Source: Streptomyces sp. 840.1
GTDB taxonomy: Bacteria > Actinomycetota > Actinomycetes > Streptomycetales > Streptomycetaceae
NCBI RefSeq assembly: GCF_003751445.1
Contig: NZ_RJUU01000001.1
Location: 5,198,001 to 5,262,000, forward strand
Length of the DNA: 64,000 nt
Reading direction: 5' to 3'
The first letter of the stretch is position 1. Each line of letters starts with the position of its first letter. Made by a program: the position numbers and the translations under genes. The notes under the pieces are model-generated. The model ran no database searches. It had not been told where the DNA came from and saw only the letters and a list, made by a program, of their open reading frames with translations. Shown here piece after piece: positions 42,298-50,831 of this stretch.

Positions 42298-42813
42298 TCA
42301 CTTCTTCGACTGCAACTGGGGGACAGCGGTTCGCGACCGGGGAAGGGTGCTGTCTGTCTGCGTTTGCGACGCCATGGGTGCGAGCTCGTGCTGCCACAGG
42401 CGTGCCACCAGATGGGCGGAGGTTCGGGCCTCCATCAGTTGCCTCAGCTTGTGGCAGTCCGCAATGAGGCGGCTGTATGGGAGACGTCGCTCGTTCGCTA
42501 TCTCCACGGCTTGCATGCCGTCGGACAGCGGAGCGATCAAGTAGCGCAGGTTCTTGGGGACACGGACCGGCAGGTCAGGTGGTGGCGATACCCAGATGGC
42601 GTCGGACATGCAGGCCACCGCGATCAGTCTGGTGTCCGCGCAGGGCGGCGTGCCCAGCCTGGTTCTCGCCCGACAGAGCATCGCGTTGAGGGACTTGGGA
42701 CTGATGCCCAGCCTGAGTGCGACCTCCTCGCGCCGATAGCCGTCGGCCAGCGCCTGCAGGGTGTCTTCTTGGCGATTAGTCAATAAAATTCGGCGGGTGT
42801 GGGTCCTGATCAC
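42298..42813 (-). CDS. Double-HTH regulator, LuxR-type helices
   Basis: 171 aa from GTG 42811-42813. The first HTH, LTNRQEDTLQALADGYRREEVALRLGISPKSLNAMLCRARTRLG (about 11-54), is LuxR-like. A second helical region (QAVEIANERRLPYSRLIADCHKLRQLM) repeats the layout of the downstream gene. Eight base pairs separate it from that gene. With the four genes that follow it forms a co-oriented run reaching 39419. It likely controls this run. Confidence 0.7.
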   Translation of the reverse strand: MIRTHTRRILLTNRQEDTLQALADGYRREEVALRLGISPKSLNAMLCRARTRLGTPPCADTRLIAVACMSDAIWVSPPPDLPVRVPKNLRYLIAPLSDGMQAVEIANERRLPYSRLIADCHKLRQLMEARTSAHLVARLWQHELAPMASQTQTDSTLPRSRTAVPQLQSKK

Positions 42814-42864
42814 TGCTCTTCCTCGTGTCGTGGGCTGTACGGACTGGGTACTCAGGGGCGTTGT

Positions 42865-44130
42865 TTACGGGGCGTCTGCGGCAGTGAGATCGGGTGCTGC
42901 AGAGGCCACTTCGGCGGCGAGGCGTTCGGACCACTGGATCGGGTCCTCGCCGAAGGCGGCGTCGGCGAGGCGTATTCGCTGGACTTCGCCGGTACCGGCG
43001 GGTGGGTAGGTGTGCTGGATGTCGCGCCACAGGCGCTGGAGGACGTAGTCGCGGTCGAGCGCGTGGGCACCGTGCAGCTCCATGGCGTCCTGGGCTGACG
43101 TCATCGCCCACTGGTGACCGAGGTACTTGGCGTTGATCAGGTCGGCGTCGCAGGACAGACCCTGATCGAGGAGGTGCACGGACTGGTAGGCGAGGATGCG
43201 TCCGGCGCGCAGACGGGCTTCCATATCACCGACGCGGTCCCGCAGGACCGGCAGATTGGACAGGTGGCCCCGGTAGCGGGGGCGTGCCTGGAGGTGAGCG
43301 GTCGTGGTGGCGACGACTGTCTCGTGGATGCCGAGGCTGACCGCGGCCAGGTTGGGCCGGCCATACAGGATGCTGCTGCTCTGGGCCACGCTCAGCCCTT
43401 GGCCGATCTCTCCGACCACGTTGTCCGCGGGGACGGTGACGTGGTCGAGGTCGAGGCGGCCGGCGGAAAAGCCGTGCAGGCCGAGGCCGGGACGGTGGCG
43501 GGAGACGGACAGCCCGTGGCGGTCGGTTTCGACCATGAACGCGGTCAGCGCCTGCGAGGTGCGTACTCCGGCCTTGGCGGTCCGGGCGACTACGAGGTGA
43601 GCTCCCGCGAGGTGGCTGTTGCCGATGTGGACCTTGCTGCCGGTGATCACCCACTGGTTGCCGACGCGCTCGGCGGTGGTTTCGATGCCGCCGATGTGCC
43701 CGCCGGCGACCGGTTCGGTCACGGCGATCGACAAGAGCATTGACCCGTCCGCCACCCCCGGCAGCCAGCGGGTCTTCTGCTCATGGGTGGCGAAATGCAG
43801 GAGTGCTCCGACGGGGATCAGGGTGGCCTGCAGGATGGTCGCGGCAGCCGCCGAGACGCAGGCGATGCGGTGGATCAGTACCGTCTTCGCCACATGGCCG
43901 GCGCCCAGACCGCCGTAGTCGGACGGGACGGTGACGGCGAACCAGCCCCGCGCGGCCATCAGAGCGGCGACCTTGCGCTCCACCCTGCCCGGGGCAGCTT
44001 CCATCCGCACGGCGCGCGGTGCTACGTGCTCGGCTGCGAAGGCATCCGCCTCGGTCCACAGAAGTTCGTGGTGGGCGGTGAGATACGGGCGCAGCGCCGG
44101 AGGCGGTGTGGTGGGTGTGGCGGGCGGCAT
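42865..44130 (-). CDS. Acyl-CoA dehydrogenase-family flavoprotein, catalytic Glu missing
   Basis: 421 aa, full family length. Recognisable parts: GWFAVTVPSDYGGLG, SIAVTEPVAGGHIGGIETTAERVGNQWVITGSKVHIGNSHLAG (FAD-binding middle domain), DRVGDMEARLRAGRILAYQSV and GAHALDRDYVLQRLWRDI. The catalytic-base loop usually YEGT-x-E-I-Q reads PPAGTGEVQRI, so the base Glu is Ala. The alternative isovaleryl-type position (Y-E-R-L) reads YGRPNL. It may therefore not be an ordinary dehydrogenase; flavin oxygenase-type or non-CoA chemistry is possible. It lies beside the conservon. Confidence 0.85.
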   Translation of the reverse strand: MPPATPTTPPPALRPYLTAHHELLWTEADAFAAEHVAPRAVRMEAAPGRVERKVAALMAARGWFAVTVPSDYGGLGAGHVAKTVLIHRIACVSAAAATILQATLIPVGALLHFATHEQKTRWLPGVADGSMLLSIAVTEPVAGGHIGGIETTAERVGNQWVITGSKVHIGNSHLAGAHLVVARTAKAGVRTSQALTAFMVETDRHGLSVSRHRPGLGLHGFSAGRLDLDHVTVPADNVVGEIGQGLSVAQSSSILYGRPNLAAVSLGIHETVVATTTAHLQARPRYRGHLSNLPVLRDRVGDMEARLRAGRILAYQSVHLLDQGLSCDADLINAKYLGHQWAMTSAQDAMELHGAHALDRDYVLQRLWRDIQHTYPPAGTGEVQRIRLADAAFGEDPIQWSERLAAEVASAAPDLTAADAP

Positions 44131-44211
44131 GGTCGTCCCTCTCCCTGGGTGAAGGTCGCACGGTGGGGCGGCCGGGGGTTGCGGCTCCCTGGTGGGGGTG
44201 GTGGAACGGGC

Positions 44212-44850
44212 CTATCGGGCGAGTGCGGGGGCCATGCGGGCCATGGCCTGAGCGCCGGCGGTGATGGTGACGTCCCTGATCCGTCGGGCTTCGCGCAGAG
44301 GCCGGCGCTCGGGGTCGATGACACACACCGTGCCCAGCACGAGCCCGCTTTCGTGGATGAGGGGCGCGCCGAAGTAGGAGCGAATATTGACCGCGTCGAC
44401 CACGTGGTTGCCGCTGAAACGAGGGCTTGCGTGCACGTCGTGCAGTGGGAGGGCCTTCTTGCGGGCCACGACCTCCGGGCACCAGCCGTGGTCGTGGCTC
44501 ATGGTGCGGCCGACGATGACGTACCCGCTGTCCGCGGGTGGCTGATGCAGGCCGACGAAGGTCTGCCTTTCCAGGAACAGATTGACGAACCCGTACAGGA
44601 ACCCGGCCAGCGTGGCCATATTGCGGGCCAGTTCGTCGAAGTCGTCGCTGGCAGTGGTGGGCACGCCCAGGCGCTCAAGCAGCTCGTACCGTTGCTCCAG
44701 CTCGGTTGTCTGCTGAGTCTGGTGGCCGGTGACGGTGGCGCCGGTCGGGATGGACAGCCCCTGGTCGGTGTCCCGCATACGGTGTGGCAAGGACAGCGCG
44801 GGCGCGGCAGCTAGGGGTGCGAGGTAGTGGTCGCTGGGCTGATGTGGCAT
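44212..44850 (-). CDS. GAF-domain protein (conservon-associated)
   Basis: 212 aa. GAF domain from about residue 50 to 205: YELLERLGVPTTASDDFDELARNMATL, FVGLHQPPADSG, MSHDHGWCPEVVARKKALPLHDVH, YFGAPLIHESGLVLGTVCVID. It is stand-alone with no output domain. Its start shares one base with the CvnD stop (TGATG), so it is part of the conservon operon. Likely a ligand or redox sensor feeding the GTPase/kinase module. Confidence 0.8.
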   Translation of the reverse strand: MPHQPSDHYLAPLAAAPALSLPHRMRDTDQGLSIPTGATVTGHQTQQTTELEQRYELLERLGVPTTASDDFDELARNMATLAGFLYGFVNLFLERQTFVGLHQPPADSGYVIVGRTMSHDHGWCPEVVARKKALPLHDVHASPRFSGNHVVDAVNIRSYFGAPLIHESGLVLGTVCVIDPERRPLREARRIRDVTITAGAQAMARMAPALAR

Positions 44851-45515
44851 CAGGCGTCCTGGAGGGTGGTGGTGGGCGCGCGGTGAACGCGGCTCGCCGC
44901 CGTGTTCCTCGCTGCGTGGTCGACGAGGGTCAGCAGGACGCCTGCGACGTGGTCCGGGTCGCGGGCGTCGCAGGTGAGTACCGGTACGGAGGGGTGAAGT
45001 TCGAGTGCGGTGCGGACCTGTTCGGGCGGGTAGCGGTGTGCTCCGTCGAACTGGTTGATGGCGACGACGAAGGGCAGAGCGATGTCTTCGAAGAAGCTGA
45101 CGGGAGTGAAGCTGCTCTCCAGGCGGCGGGTGTCGACCAGGACGACCGCGCCGACGGCTCCACGGGAGAGGTCGTACCAGAGGTCGACGAACCGGTCCTG
45201 GCCGGGCGTGCCGAACAGGAACAGCTCCAGGGCATCAGGGCCGGGCAGCGTGAGGCGGCCGAAGTCGAAGGCGACCGTGGTGGTGGTCTTGGCCTCGACG
45301 CCCTGCAGGCTGTCCACGTCGGTGCTCGCCTCGGTCAGGTATTCCTCCGTGCTCAGGGGCGGGATCTCGCTGATCGCTCCCACGGCGGTGGTCTTGCCCG
45401 CGCCGAAGCCCCCAGCGATCACGATCTTCAGCGCGACCGGTGCGTCGGCGTGCGGGCGCGACGGAATCCGGGGCGCCACGGCCGGGTCAGCCGGCTTGGG
45501 GGTAGGCGTTGGCAT
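44850..45515 (-). CDS. Conservon GTP-binding protein (CvnD type)
   Basis: 221 aa. G1 is KIVIAGGFGAGKTTAVGAI, G3 LFLFGTPGQDRF and G4 VAINQFDG, with the long conservon-specific insert STEEYLTEAS...GVEAKTTTTVAFDFGRL. Conservons are thought to act as membrane-linked G-protein-like signalling complexes in Streptomyces. It overlaps the DUF742 gene by 29 bp. Confidence 0.9.
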   Translation of the reverse strand: MPTPTPKPADPAVAPRIPSRPHADAPVALKIVIAGGFGAGKTTAVGAISEIPPLSTEEYLTEASTDVDSLQGVEAKTTTTVAFDFGRLTLPGPDALELFLFGTPGQDRFVDLWYDLSRGAVGAVVLVDTRRLESSFTPVSFFEDIALPFVVAINQFDGAHRYPPEQVRTALELHPSVPVLTCDARDPDHVAGVLLTLVDHAARNTAASRVHRAPTTTLQDA

Positions 45516-45900
45516 TGGGCCACTTCCTCTTCAGGCCCGCAGCGAGGGCCGCCAGTAACTGGGTGGAGGGACCGGCATCCGATTGCGTATCGGATGCGGC
45601 ATACGGGGTGGTGATGGGGACGACCAGGGCGTTGGCGTCCAAGAGGTCCGAGACGAGGATCTTGACGGTGGCGACCGGGCGGCGGAGCCGGCCCGCCAGC
45701 TCGGTCACCGAACGCCGACGCTCTCGACACAGGGCGAGGATCTCTTCGCATGCCTCGGCCTGTGCCGGGCCGGGCCGCCCCGGTCCGGTGTACAGCACGG
45801 TTTCCAGCCCGAGCAGGTGCCGGGACCTGGTACGCCCGCCCGTCAGGGTGTAGGTCCGCACGAACGCTGCTTCTTCGGCCGTGCGGCCGTGCACGGTCAC
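45487..45900 (-). CDS. DUF742 protein (CvnC type)
   Basis: 137 aa. DUF742 pattern: FVRTYTLTGGRTRSRHLLGLETVL, EEILALCRERRRSVTELAGRLRRPVATVKILVSDLLDANALVV (winged-helix-like). It is the third gene of the conservon; the start GTG overlaps the roadblock gene stop (GTGA). Confidence 0.9.
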   Translation of the reverse strand: MTVHGRTAEEAAFVRTYTLTGGRTRSRHLLGLETVLYTGPGRPGPAQAEACEEILALCRERRRSVTELAGRLRRPVATVKILVSDLLDANALVVPITTPYAASDTQSDAGPSTQLLAALAAGLKRKWPNANAYPQAG

Positions 45901-46403
45901 CGGACCTCAGGACCCGTGCCGACGCGGACGGGGACCAGCATGGACTTGGCGAACTTGCCGACGAGGCGACCCATCTCGAAGCCCACCAGGCCGGCGTCGG
46001 CGTCCGTGCCGGCGATGACGGCGAGGATCGTCTCCACCTGACCGCGTGCGTCGCCGGGGCTGTTGTCGAAGGCCGCGCTGCGTCCGGCGCTCTGGACGAA
46101 GATCAGGCAGTCGTCCCGCTCGATCACGACCTGCTTGGCCGGGTTCCTCCTGTTGCTGGGGCCTGTGATGCTCGCTGCGAGGGAAGCCACTCCGCTGAGT
46201 CCGGCCGACAGTTCGTCCGCCCAGTCCTTGTCGACCTCGCTGTCCAGCAGCCGCAGCCCGTCCCGCGACAGCAGGACGGCGTGCGTGACGCCGGGAGTGT
46301 CGGAGACGAACTGACGGAGCAGCCAGGCCGTTTTGTCCTGTTGCTCGCGTGGCGTCATCTCGGATACGGGCGTCGCGTTGTTCATCTCGGGTTGGGTGCT
46401 CAT
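45897..46403 (-). CDS. Roadblock/LC7-domain protein (CvnB type)
   Basis: 168 aa. Roadblock fold: WLLRQFVSDTPGVTHAVLLSRDGLRLLDSE, SGLSGVASLAASITG, CLIFVQSAGRSAAF and VLAVIAGTDADAGLVGFEM-like strands. It acts as a GTPase-regulating partner in conservons. The N-terminus is short and hydrophilic. It lies 74 bp downstream of the kinase-like gene. Confidence 0.9.
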   Translation of the reverse strand: MSTQPEMNNATPVSEMTPREQQDKTAWLLRQFVSDTPGVTHAVLLSRDGLRLLDSEVDKDWADELSAGLSGVASLAASITGPSNRRNPAKQVVIERDDCLIFVQSAGRSAAFDNSPGDARGQVETILAVIAGTDADAGLVGFEMGRLVGKFAKSMLVPVRVGTGPEVR

Positions 46404-46477
46404 AGGGGTCGCTCCAGAAGAGGAAGGGCCATTGGATGCCGACGGGCACCCAGGAACGTGGAGGGGAAGGAAGTGGT

Positions 46478-47998
46478 TCAGGGGCTGGATCGCTCTGTCG
46501 AAGCGGTCGGGGAGCCGGCGCTGCCGCCGGTCTGGATGCCGTTGCGGAAGGCGCCTGCGAGCCCAGGCGTCGGCGCGGCTACGGGGGCTTGCTCCCGCTC
46601 GCGTGGTGGACGGAACGAGCCGGCCTGCCGCCTACGCGTGGGAAGAGCGGGCACACGAGCAGAACGGCCTGTCGGCCCGGCACCCGGTGCCCCAGTCGTG
46701 CCCGGGTGCGTGACCTGGCCTGCTGTCGGGACGGCCGGTGCCGCGGCATCCTGCCGCACCGACGGCTTGGAGAGGCCGACTTCCCCGGCGAGTGCGTCAG
46801 AGTCCTCGACGGAGGGAACCTCTGTGAGAAGCCGTGCCGGAATGACGACCAGCGCCGTGGTGCCACCCGTGACGTTCTCCTGCAGGAGAACGTCCATCCC
46901 GTGCGCGGCGGCGATCTTCGCGGCGACCAGCAGGCCGAGCTGCCCTGCCCGCACCTGGCCGCTGACGTCGACTGCATCGGGGGCCTTGAGCAAGTGGTTC
47001 ATCTGTGCGCGGGTCTGCGGGTGCATGGGGATGGCCCGGTCCTCGACCTCGACCGCCAGCCCGGCCGGCACCCGCTGCGCCCGCACAATCACCTTCGTCG
47101 CCGGATCGGAGCACTCGCACGCGTTCTCGATCAGTTCGGCCAACAGGTGCGTCAGGTCCGGGCCTACGTGTCCGGGAAGGCCCAGCTCACCGCCGACGGA
47201 ACCGGCCGCGACCACCACGCGCGGGTACTGCACCACCTCGGAGACCGCGCCGCGCAGCGTGGTCGTGACGGAGACCGGTCGGCGCACGCTGCGCAGGGAC
47301 TGTCCGCCCAGCACCGCCGTGCTCTCCACCTGACGACGCATTCGCGTCACGAGGTGATCAATCGTGAAGATCTCCGAGAGCAGCTCCGGGTCATCGGTCT
47401 GCATCTCCAGCTGACTGAGTGCTTCCAGAGCTTTCCCGACCAGGGCGTGCTCCCTCATCGCCAGGTGGCGCAGCACGTCCAGGAGGACAACGGACTGGGA
47501 CTCGTCGTGCACACGTATCAGCGAGGCGACGGCCTGCACTTGGAGCGCACCCAACGCCTTGCCGAGCTCGGCGGTCGCACTGGCCGGCTGCGGCCTCTGC
47601 ATGTCCGGCAGCGGCGGCCGCGCCCCTCGGCACAGTTCCTCCGCCGACCACAGCATCGACTTCTCGACGGCCGCCGCAACCCCTGCGACCGCGGTCAGCT
47701 CAGCTGTCCGTCGTTCTTCTACGGCCGCGTGCACGGCGCCAGCGGCCGTTCGCACTCCGCGGGCCGCCACCAGCGCGACGACGGTCAGCCCACAGACCAG
47801 GCCGACCATCAGCCAACCGAGACCCACCACGGCTGTCGACCACACGGCGATCACGGCGCCCAGCAGGACCGTATGGAACAGCAGGGGCAACACCACGGCA
47901 CGACGGACGCGGTGCTCCGTGAAGGCGTCGGTCCGCTGGGGCCGACGTCTGCGGTGGCCGGTACCGGCCGGCCGTGCTGGGAAGGCGCTGTCAGGCAT
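46478..47998 (-). CDS. Conservon sensor histidine kinase-like protein (CvnA type)
   Basis: 506 aa. Two membrane helices near the N-terminus (about 33-80: VVLPLLFHTVLLGAVIAVW and LGWLMVGLVCGLTVVALVAA). The ATPase domain has N-box DLTHLLAELIENACECSDP, a degenerate G1 box EVEDRAIPM and G2 GQLGLLVAAKIAAAHG. A Pro/Arg-rich tail follows. Conservon kinases usually lack a clear phospho-accepting His, as here. The start ATG 47996-47998 has GAGGA upstream. Confidence 0.9.
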   Translation of the reverse strand: MPDSAFPARPAGTGHRRRRPQRTDAFTEHRVRRAVVLPLLFHTVLLGAVIAVWSTAVVGLGWLMVGLVCGLTVVALVAARGVRTAAGAVHAAVEERRTAELTAVAGVAAAVEKSMLWSAEELCRGARPPLPDMQRPQPASATAELGKALGALQVQAVASLIRVHDESQSVVLLDVLRHLAMREHALVGKALEALSQLEMQTDDPELLSEIFTIDHLVTRMRRQVESTAVLGGQSLRSVRRPVSVTTTLRGAVSEVVQYPRVVVAAGSVGGELGLPGHVGPDLTHLLAELIENACECSDPATKVIVRAQRVPAGLAVEVEDRAIPMHPQTRAQMNHLLKAPDAVDVSGQVRAGQLGLLVAAKIAAAHGMDVLLQENVTGGTTALVVIPARLLTEVPSVEDSDALAGEVGLSKPSVRQDAAAPAVPTAGQVTHPGTTGAPGAGPTGRSARVPALPTRRRQAGSFRPPREREQAPVAAPTPGLAGAFRNGIQTGGSAGSPTASTERSSP

Positions 47999-48025
47999 GG
48001 GAATCCTCGTCAGAGTGGGGTGTGG

Positions 48026-49921
48026 CTAGGCGTGCTGCGGAGTGAGGCGTATGCCGGTCTGACCCGTTCCGCGAGAGGTCGCCAGGGGTGCCGGAACCGT
48101 GCCCAAGTCCTGGGTGGACGGGGTCGACAGCCGATGAAGGAGCAGAGCACTCGCCACCACGCCCATGTGGCTGAACGCTTGGGGGAAGTTCCCGAGCTGG
48201 CGCAGTCGGACGGGGTCGTACTCCTCGGCGAGGAGCCCGAGGTCGTTGCGCAGCGCGAGAAGACGTTCGAACAGTGCGTGTGCGTCGTCCAGTTGGCCGG
48301 TCAGGGCAAGGGCGTCCACGAGCCAGAAGGAGCAGAGGAGGAAGGCGCCCTCATCGCCTTCCAGCCCGTCAACTCCTACGTGTTGGCCGGCAGTCCGGTA
48401 CCGGTACACGAGCCCGTCCGCTGTGGACAGCTCACTGCGAACGGCGTTCACGGTGCCGATGACGCGCGGGTCGTCGGGCGGAAGGAACCCGACGCGGGGG
48501 ATCAACAGCGTGGCGGCGTCCAGCTCCATCGAGCCGTAGGACTGGGTGAAGGTATTGCGCTCCGGGTCGAACCCCTTGGTGCACACCTCGTGGTGGATCG
48601 TCTCGCGCAGCTCGACCAGAGGATCCAGGTCCATGTCCAGGGCGCCGGCCTCCACCAGGCGAACGGTCCGGTCGATGGCCACCCAGGCCATCACCTTGGA
48701 GTGCACGAAATGCCGGCGTTTCCCGCGGATCTCCCAGATTCCCTCATCGGGCTTCTGCCAGCGTTGGACCAGGTGCTCGACGAGCCGCTGGTGCAGGGCC
48801 GCGGTGTCGGCGCAGTGGGCGACACCGTTCTCGTGCGCGAGGTACAGGGTCTCGATCACCTCGCCGTACACGTCGAGCTGCAGCTGGTCCGCCGCCCCGT
48901 TACCGACCCGCACCGGGGCTGATCCCTCGTATCCCGGAAGCCACGGCAGCACCCGCTCCGGCACATCGCGCTCCCCGGTGATCCCGTACATGATCTGCAG
49001 GTTCTCCGGATCACCGGCCACCGCACGCAATAGCCACCGCCGCCACGCCTCGGCCTCCTGCCGGTATCCGGTCCCCAGCAGCGCGGCCAGGCTCGTGGAG
49101 GCATCCCGCAGCCAGGTGAAGCGGTAGTCCCAGTTCCGGCCGCCGCCGATCTCCTCGGGCAGCGACGTGGTCGGCGCCGCGACGATTCCGCCGCTCGGCC
49201 CGTAGGTCAGCGCCTTCAGGGTGATCACGGACCGCACCACTGCCTCGCGGTAGGGCCCGTCGTAGGTGCATTCCCGCGTCCAGTCCCGCCAGAAGGAGAG
49301 CGTCTCGGCGAGCGCGGCCTTCAGGTCAGGAACTTCGGGCGCAGCGCCGTGTGAAGGGCACCAACTGAGTACGAACGCCACGCGCTGGTCGGCGGCGACC
49401 TTGAAACTGCTGACGACGACGCCGTCCTTCTCGACCTGCTGGACGTTGGTGTCGAGCCACAGCGCGTCCGCGCCGGCCTCCGAGACCATGCGTGCGCCCA
49501 CTGCGTGAATCCACGGGCTGACGCTGCCGTATCCCGGTTTCGGACGCATGGCCGAGACCATCGCCACCTCGCCGGTCACCCCCTCGACGATCCGGACTAT
49601 CTGAGGGGCCCCGTCACGCGGCGGCATCAGATCGAGCACCCGGGCCGACCCCGTCGGGGTGCGCCACACCGATTCGAGGACGAGCGAGTCGCCGCAGTAC
49701 CCGCGCTCGGCGACCGCACCGGCGTTCGGCTGGTCAGCAGGCGGGGCCGGAGCGATCTGCCAGGAGCCGTGCTCCTGCGTGCCGAGCAGGCCGGGGAAGA
49801 CTGCTGGCGAATCGAAGCGGGGCAGGCACAGCCAGTCGATCGAGCCGTCGTCGCAGACGTGGGCACTGGTCTGCATGTCGCCGATCAGGCCGTACTGCTC
49901 GATACGCGGAAGACGTTTCAT
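48026..49921 (-). CDS. Glycoside hydrolase family 15 (glucoamylase/trehalase-like)
   Basis: 631 aa from ATG 49919-49921. The N-terminal beta domain starts IEQYGLIGDMQTSAHVCDDGSIDWLCLPRFDSP; the (alpha/alpha)6 barrel has EEIGGGRNWDYRFTWLRDAST, LQLDVYGEVIETLYLAHENG and GIWEIRGKRRHFVHSKVMAWVAIDR, ending NFPQAFSHMGVV. This is a close fit to actinobacterial GH15 enzymes, which hydrolyse trehalose or alpha-glucans. There is no signal peptide, so it is cytoplasmic. It lies just downstream of the conservon start on the same strand but 28 bp apart from its promoter side; an independent unit is likely. Confidence 0.9.
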   Translation of the reverse strand: MKRLPRIEQYGLIGDMQTSAHVCDDGSIDWLCLPRFDSPAVFPGLLGTQEHGSWQIAPAPPADQPNAGAVAERGYCGDSLVLESVWRTPTGSARVLDLMPPRDGAPQIVRIVEGVTGEVAMVSAMRPKPGYGSVSPWIHAVGARMVSEAGADALWLDTNVQQVEKDGVVVSSFKVAADQRVAFVLSWCPSHGAAPEVPDLKAALAETLSFWRDWTRECTYDGPYREAVVRSVITLKALTYGPSGGIVAAPTTSLPEEIGGGRNWDYRFTWLRDASTSLAALLGTGYRQEAEAWRRWLLRAVAGDPENLQIMYGITGERDVPERVLPWLPGYEGSAPVRVGNGAADQLQLDVYGEVIETLYLAHENGVAHCADTAALHQRLVEHLVQRWQKPDEGIWEIRGKRRHFVHSKVMAWVAIDRTVRLVEAGALDMDLDPLVELRETIHHEVCTKGFDPERNTFTQSYGSMELDAATLLIPRVGFLPPDDPRVIGTVNAVRSELSTADGLVYRYRTAGQHVGVDGLEGDEGAFLLCSFWLVDALALTGQLDDAHALFERLLALRNDLGLLAEEYDPVRLRQLGNFPQAFSHMGVVASALLLHRLSTPSTQDLGTVPAPLATSRGTGQTGIRLTPQHA

Positions 49922-50142
49922 CGTGCGGATCTCCGTAGGCCCCGTGATTCCGGGGGGCGGTTTCGGGGCCGTGAAAGCGGCCGGGAACGATAGATATGGA
50001 TGACCGGGGCGGCGGAGGTTCGATCCGTCCCAGCGCGCGTCCTCGTCCTGGGATACTGCGCGGCCGGTTGCTCGGGCACTGCGCAGGATCGGCCATGCCG
50101 TCGGGCCGAGGAGCGCCCCGGTCAGAACGACCCCGGTGACGG

Positions 50143-50643
50143 TCAGGTCCTGGGTAGCGACGCGGCCAGCACGAGGCAGCCGATGGCGACGGCGAAGACC
50201 GAGCCGCGCACCACGTTGATCCGCGGCTTCCACCAACGCCGCCTCCGGGGCAACGTTGTGGACGAGGCACCACCGTGAGTTCGCACGGTCGTAACGAGTG
50301 CCTGGGTAGCCTCGGCCAGCTTGACCAGGTGCACCCTGCTGGACATGTGGCCCTCGGGAACGCTCGCCGAAGCGAGCTGCTGCGCGGCGACCAAGGCGGG
50401 CGCCCCCGGTGGAGCCACCACTCCGAGTTGGCTGATGTGACCGCGAAGACGCCTGACGAGGTCCTCCACGTCGCCGGCGGTCTCCGGCAGCGGCGAGTCC
50501 TCGTCCAGCACGAGCGCCACCGTCTCCGCCGCGGCAACGGCTCGATCCCGCTGCCCAGTCGCCGACCCCGTAGTGATGTGGCCACGACTGCTTCGACCAC
50601 CGCGGTGACAGGTCTCCCGATGCGGGGCCAGCGAGGGATACAT
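50143..50643 (-). CDS. DUF6415-like protein with C-terminal membrane helix
   Basis: 166 aa from ATG 50641-50643 with AGGAG 6 bp upstream. The middle (DSPLPETAGDVEDLVRRLRGHISQLGVVAPPGAP...VHLVKLAEATQAL) resembles the DUF6415 family found beside Streptomyces natural-product and regulator genes. A basic WWKPR segment then precedes a terminal hydrophobic stretch (VVRGSVFAVAIGCLVLAASL). Divergent from the TPR regulator, sharing its 188-bp upstream region. Function unknown. Confidence 0.55.
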   Translation of the reverse strand: MYPSLAPHRETCHRGGRSSRGHITTGSATGQRDRAVAAAETVALVLDEDSPLPETAGDVEDLVRRLRGHISQLGVVAPPGAPALVAAQQLASASVPEGHMSSRVHLVKLAEATQALVTTVRTHGGASSTTLPRRRRWWKPRINVVRGSVFAVAIGCLVLAASLPRT

Positions 50644-50831
50644 GACCAACTCCTGTATGGATCAAGCCAAGTTGAATGAGATCTGCCGTGAGCTGTCGAC
50701 GACTGACGTGCAATCTGAGTGACCCGGCCGCTACGTTGAGCGAACCGCAATTCCCCGCCGAGGGGTATGCCTGCACGGTCCGCAAGGCCGTCAAAGGCGT
50801 CAAAGATCATTTCGGACCCGAGGGGCAGACC

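Noticed and set aside
46436..48922. 828-codon open frame on the plus strand
   Set aside because: Antisense shadow of the conservon kinase and GH15 genes; high GC keeps the opposite strand open and the translation is Gly/Arg-rich without domains.
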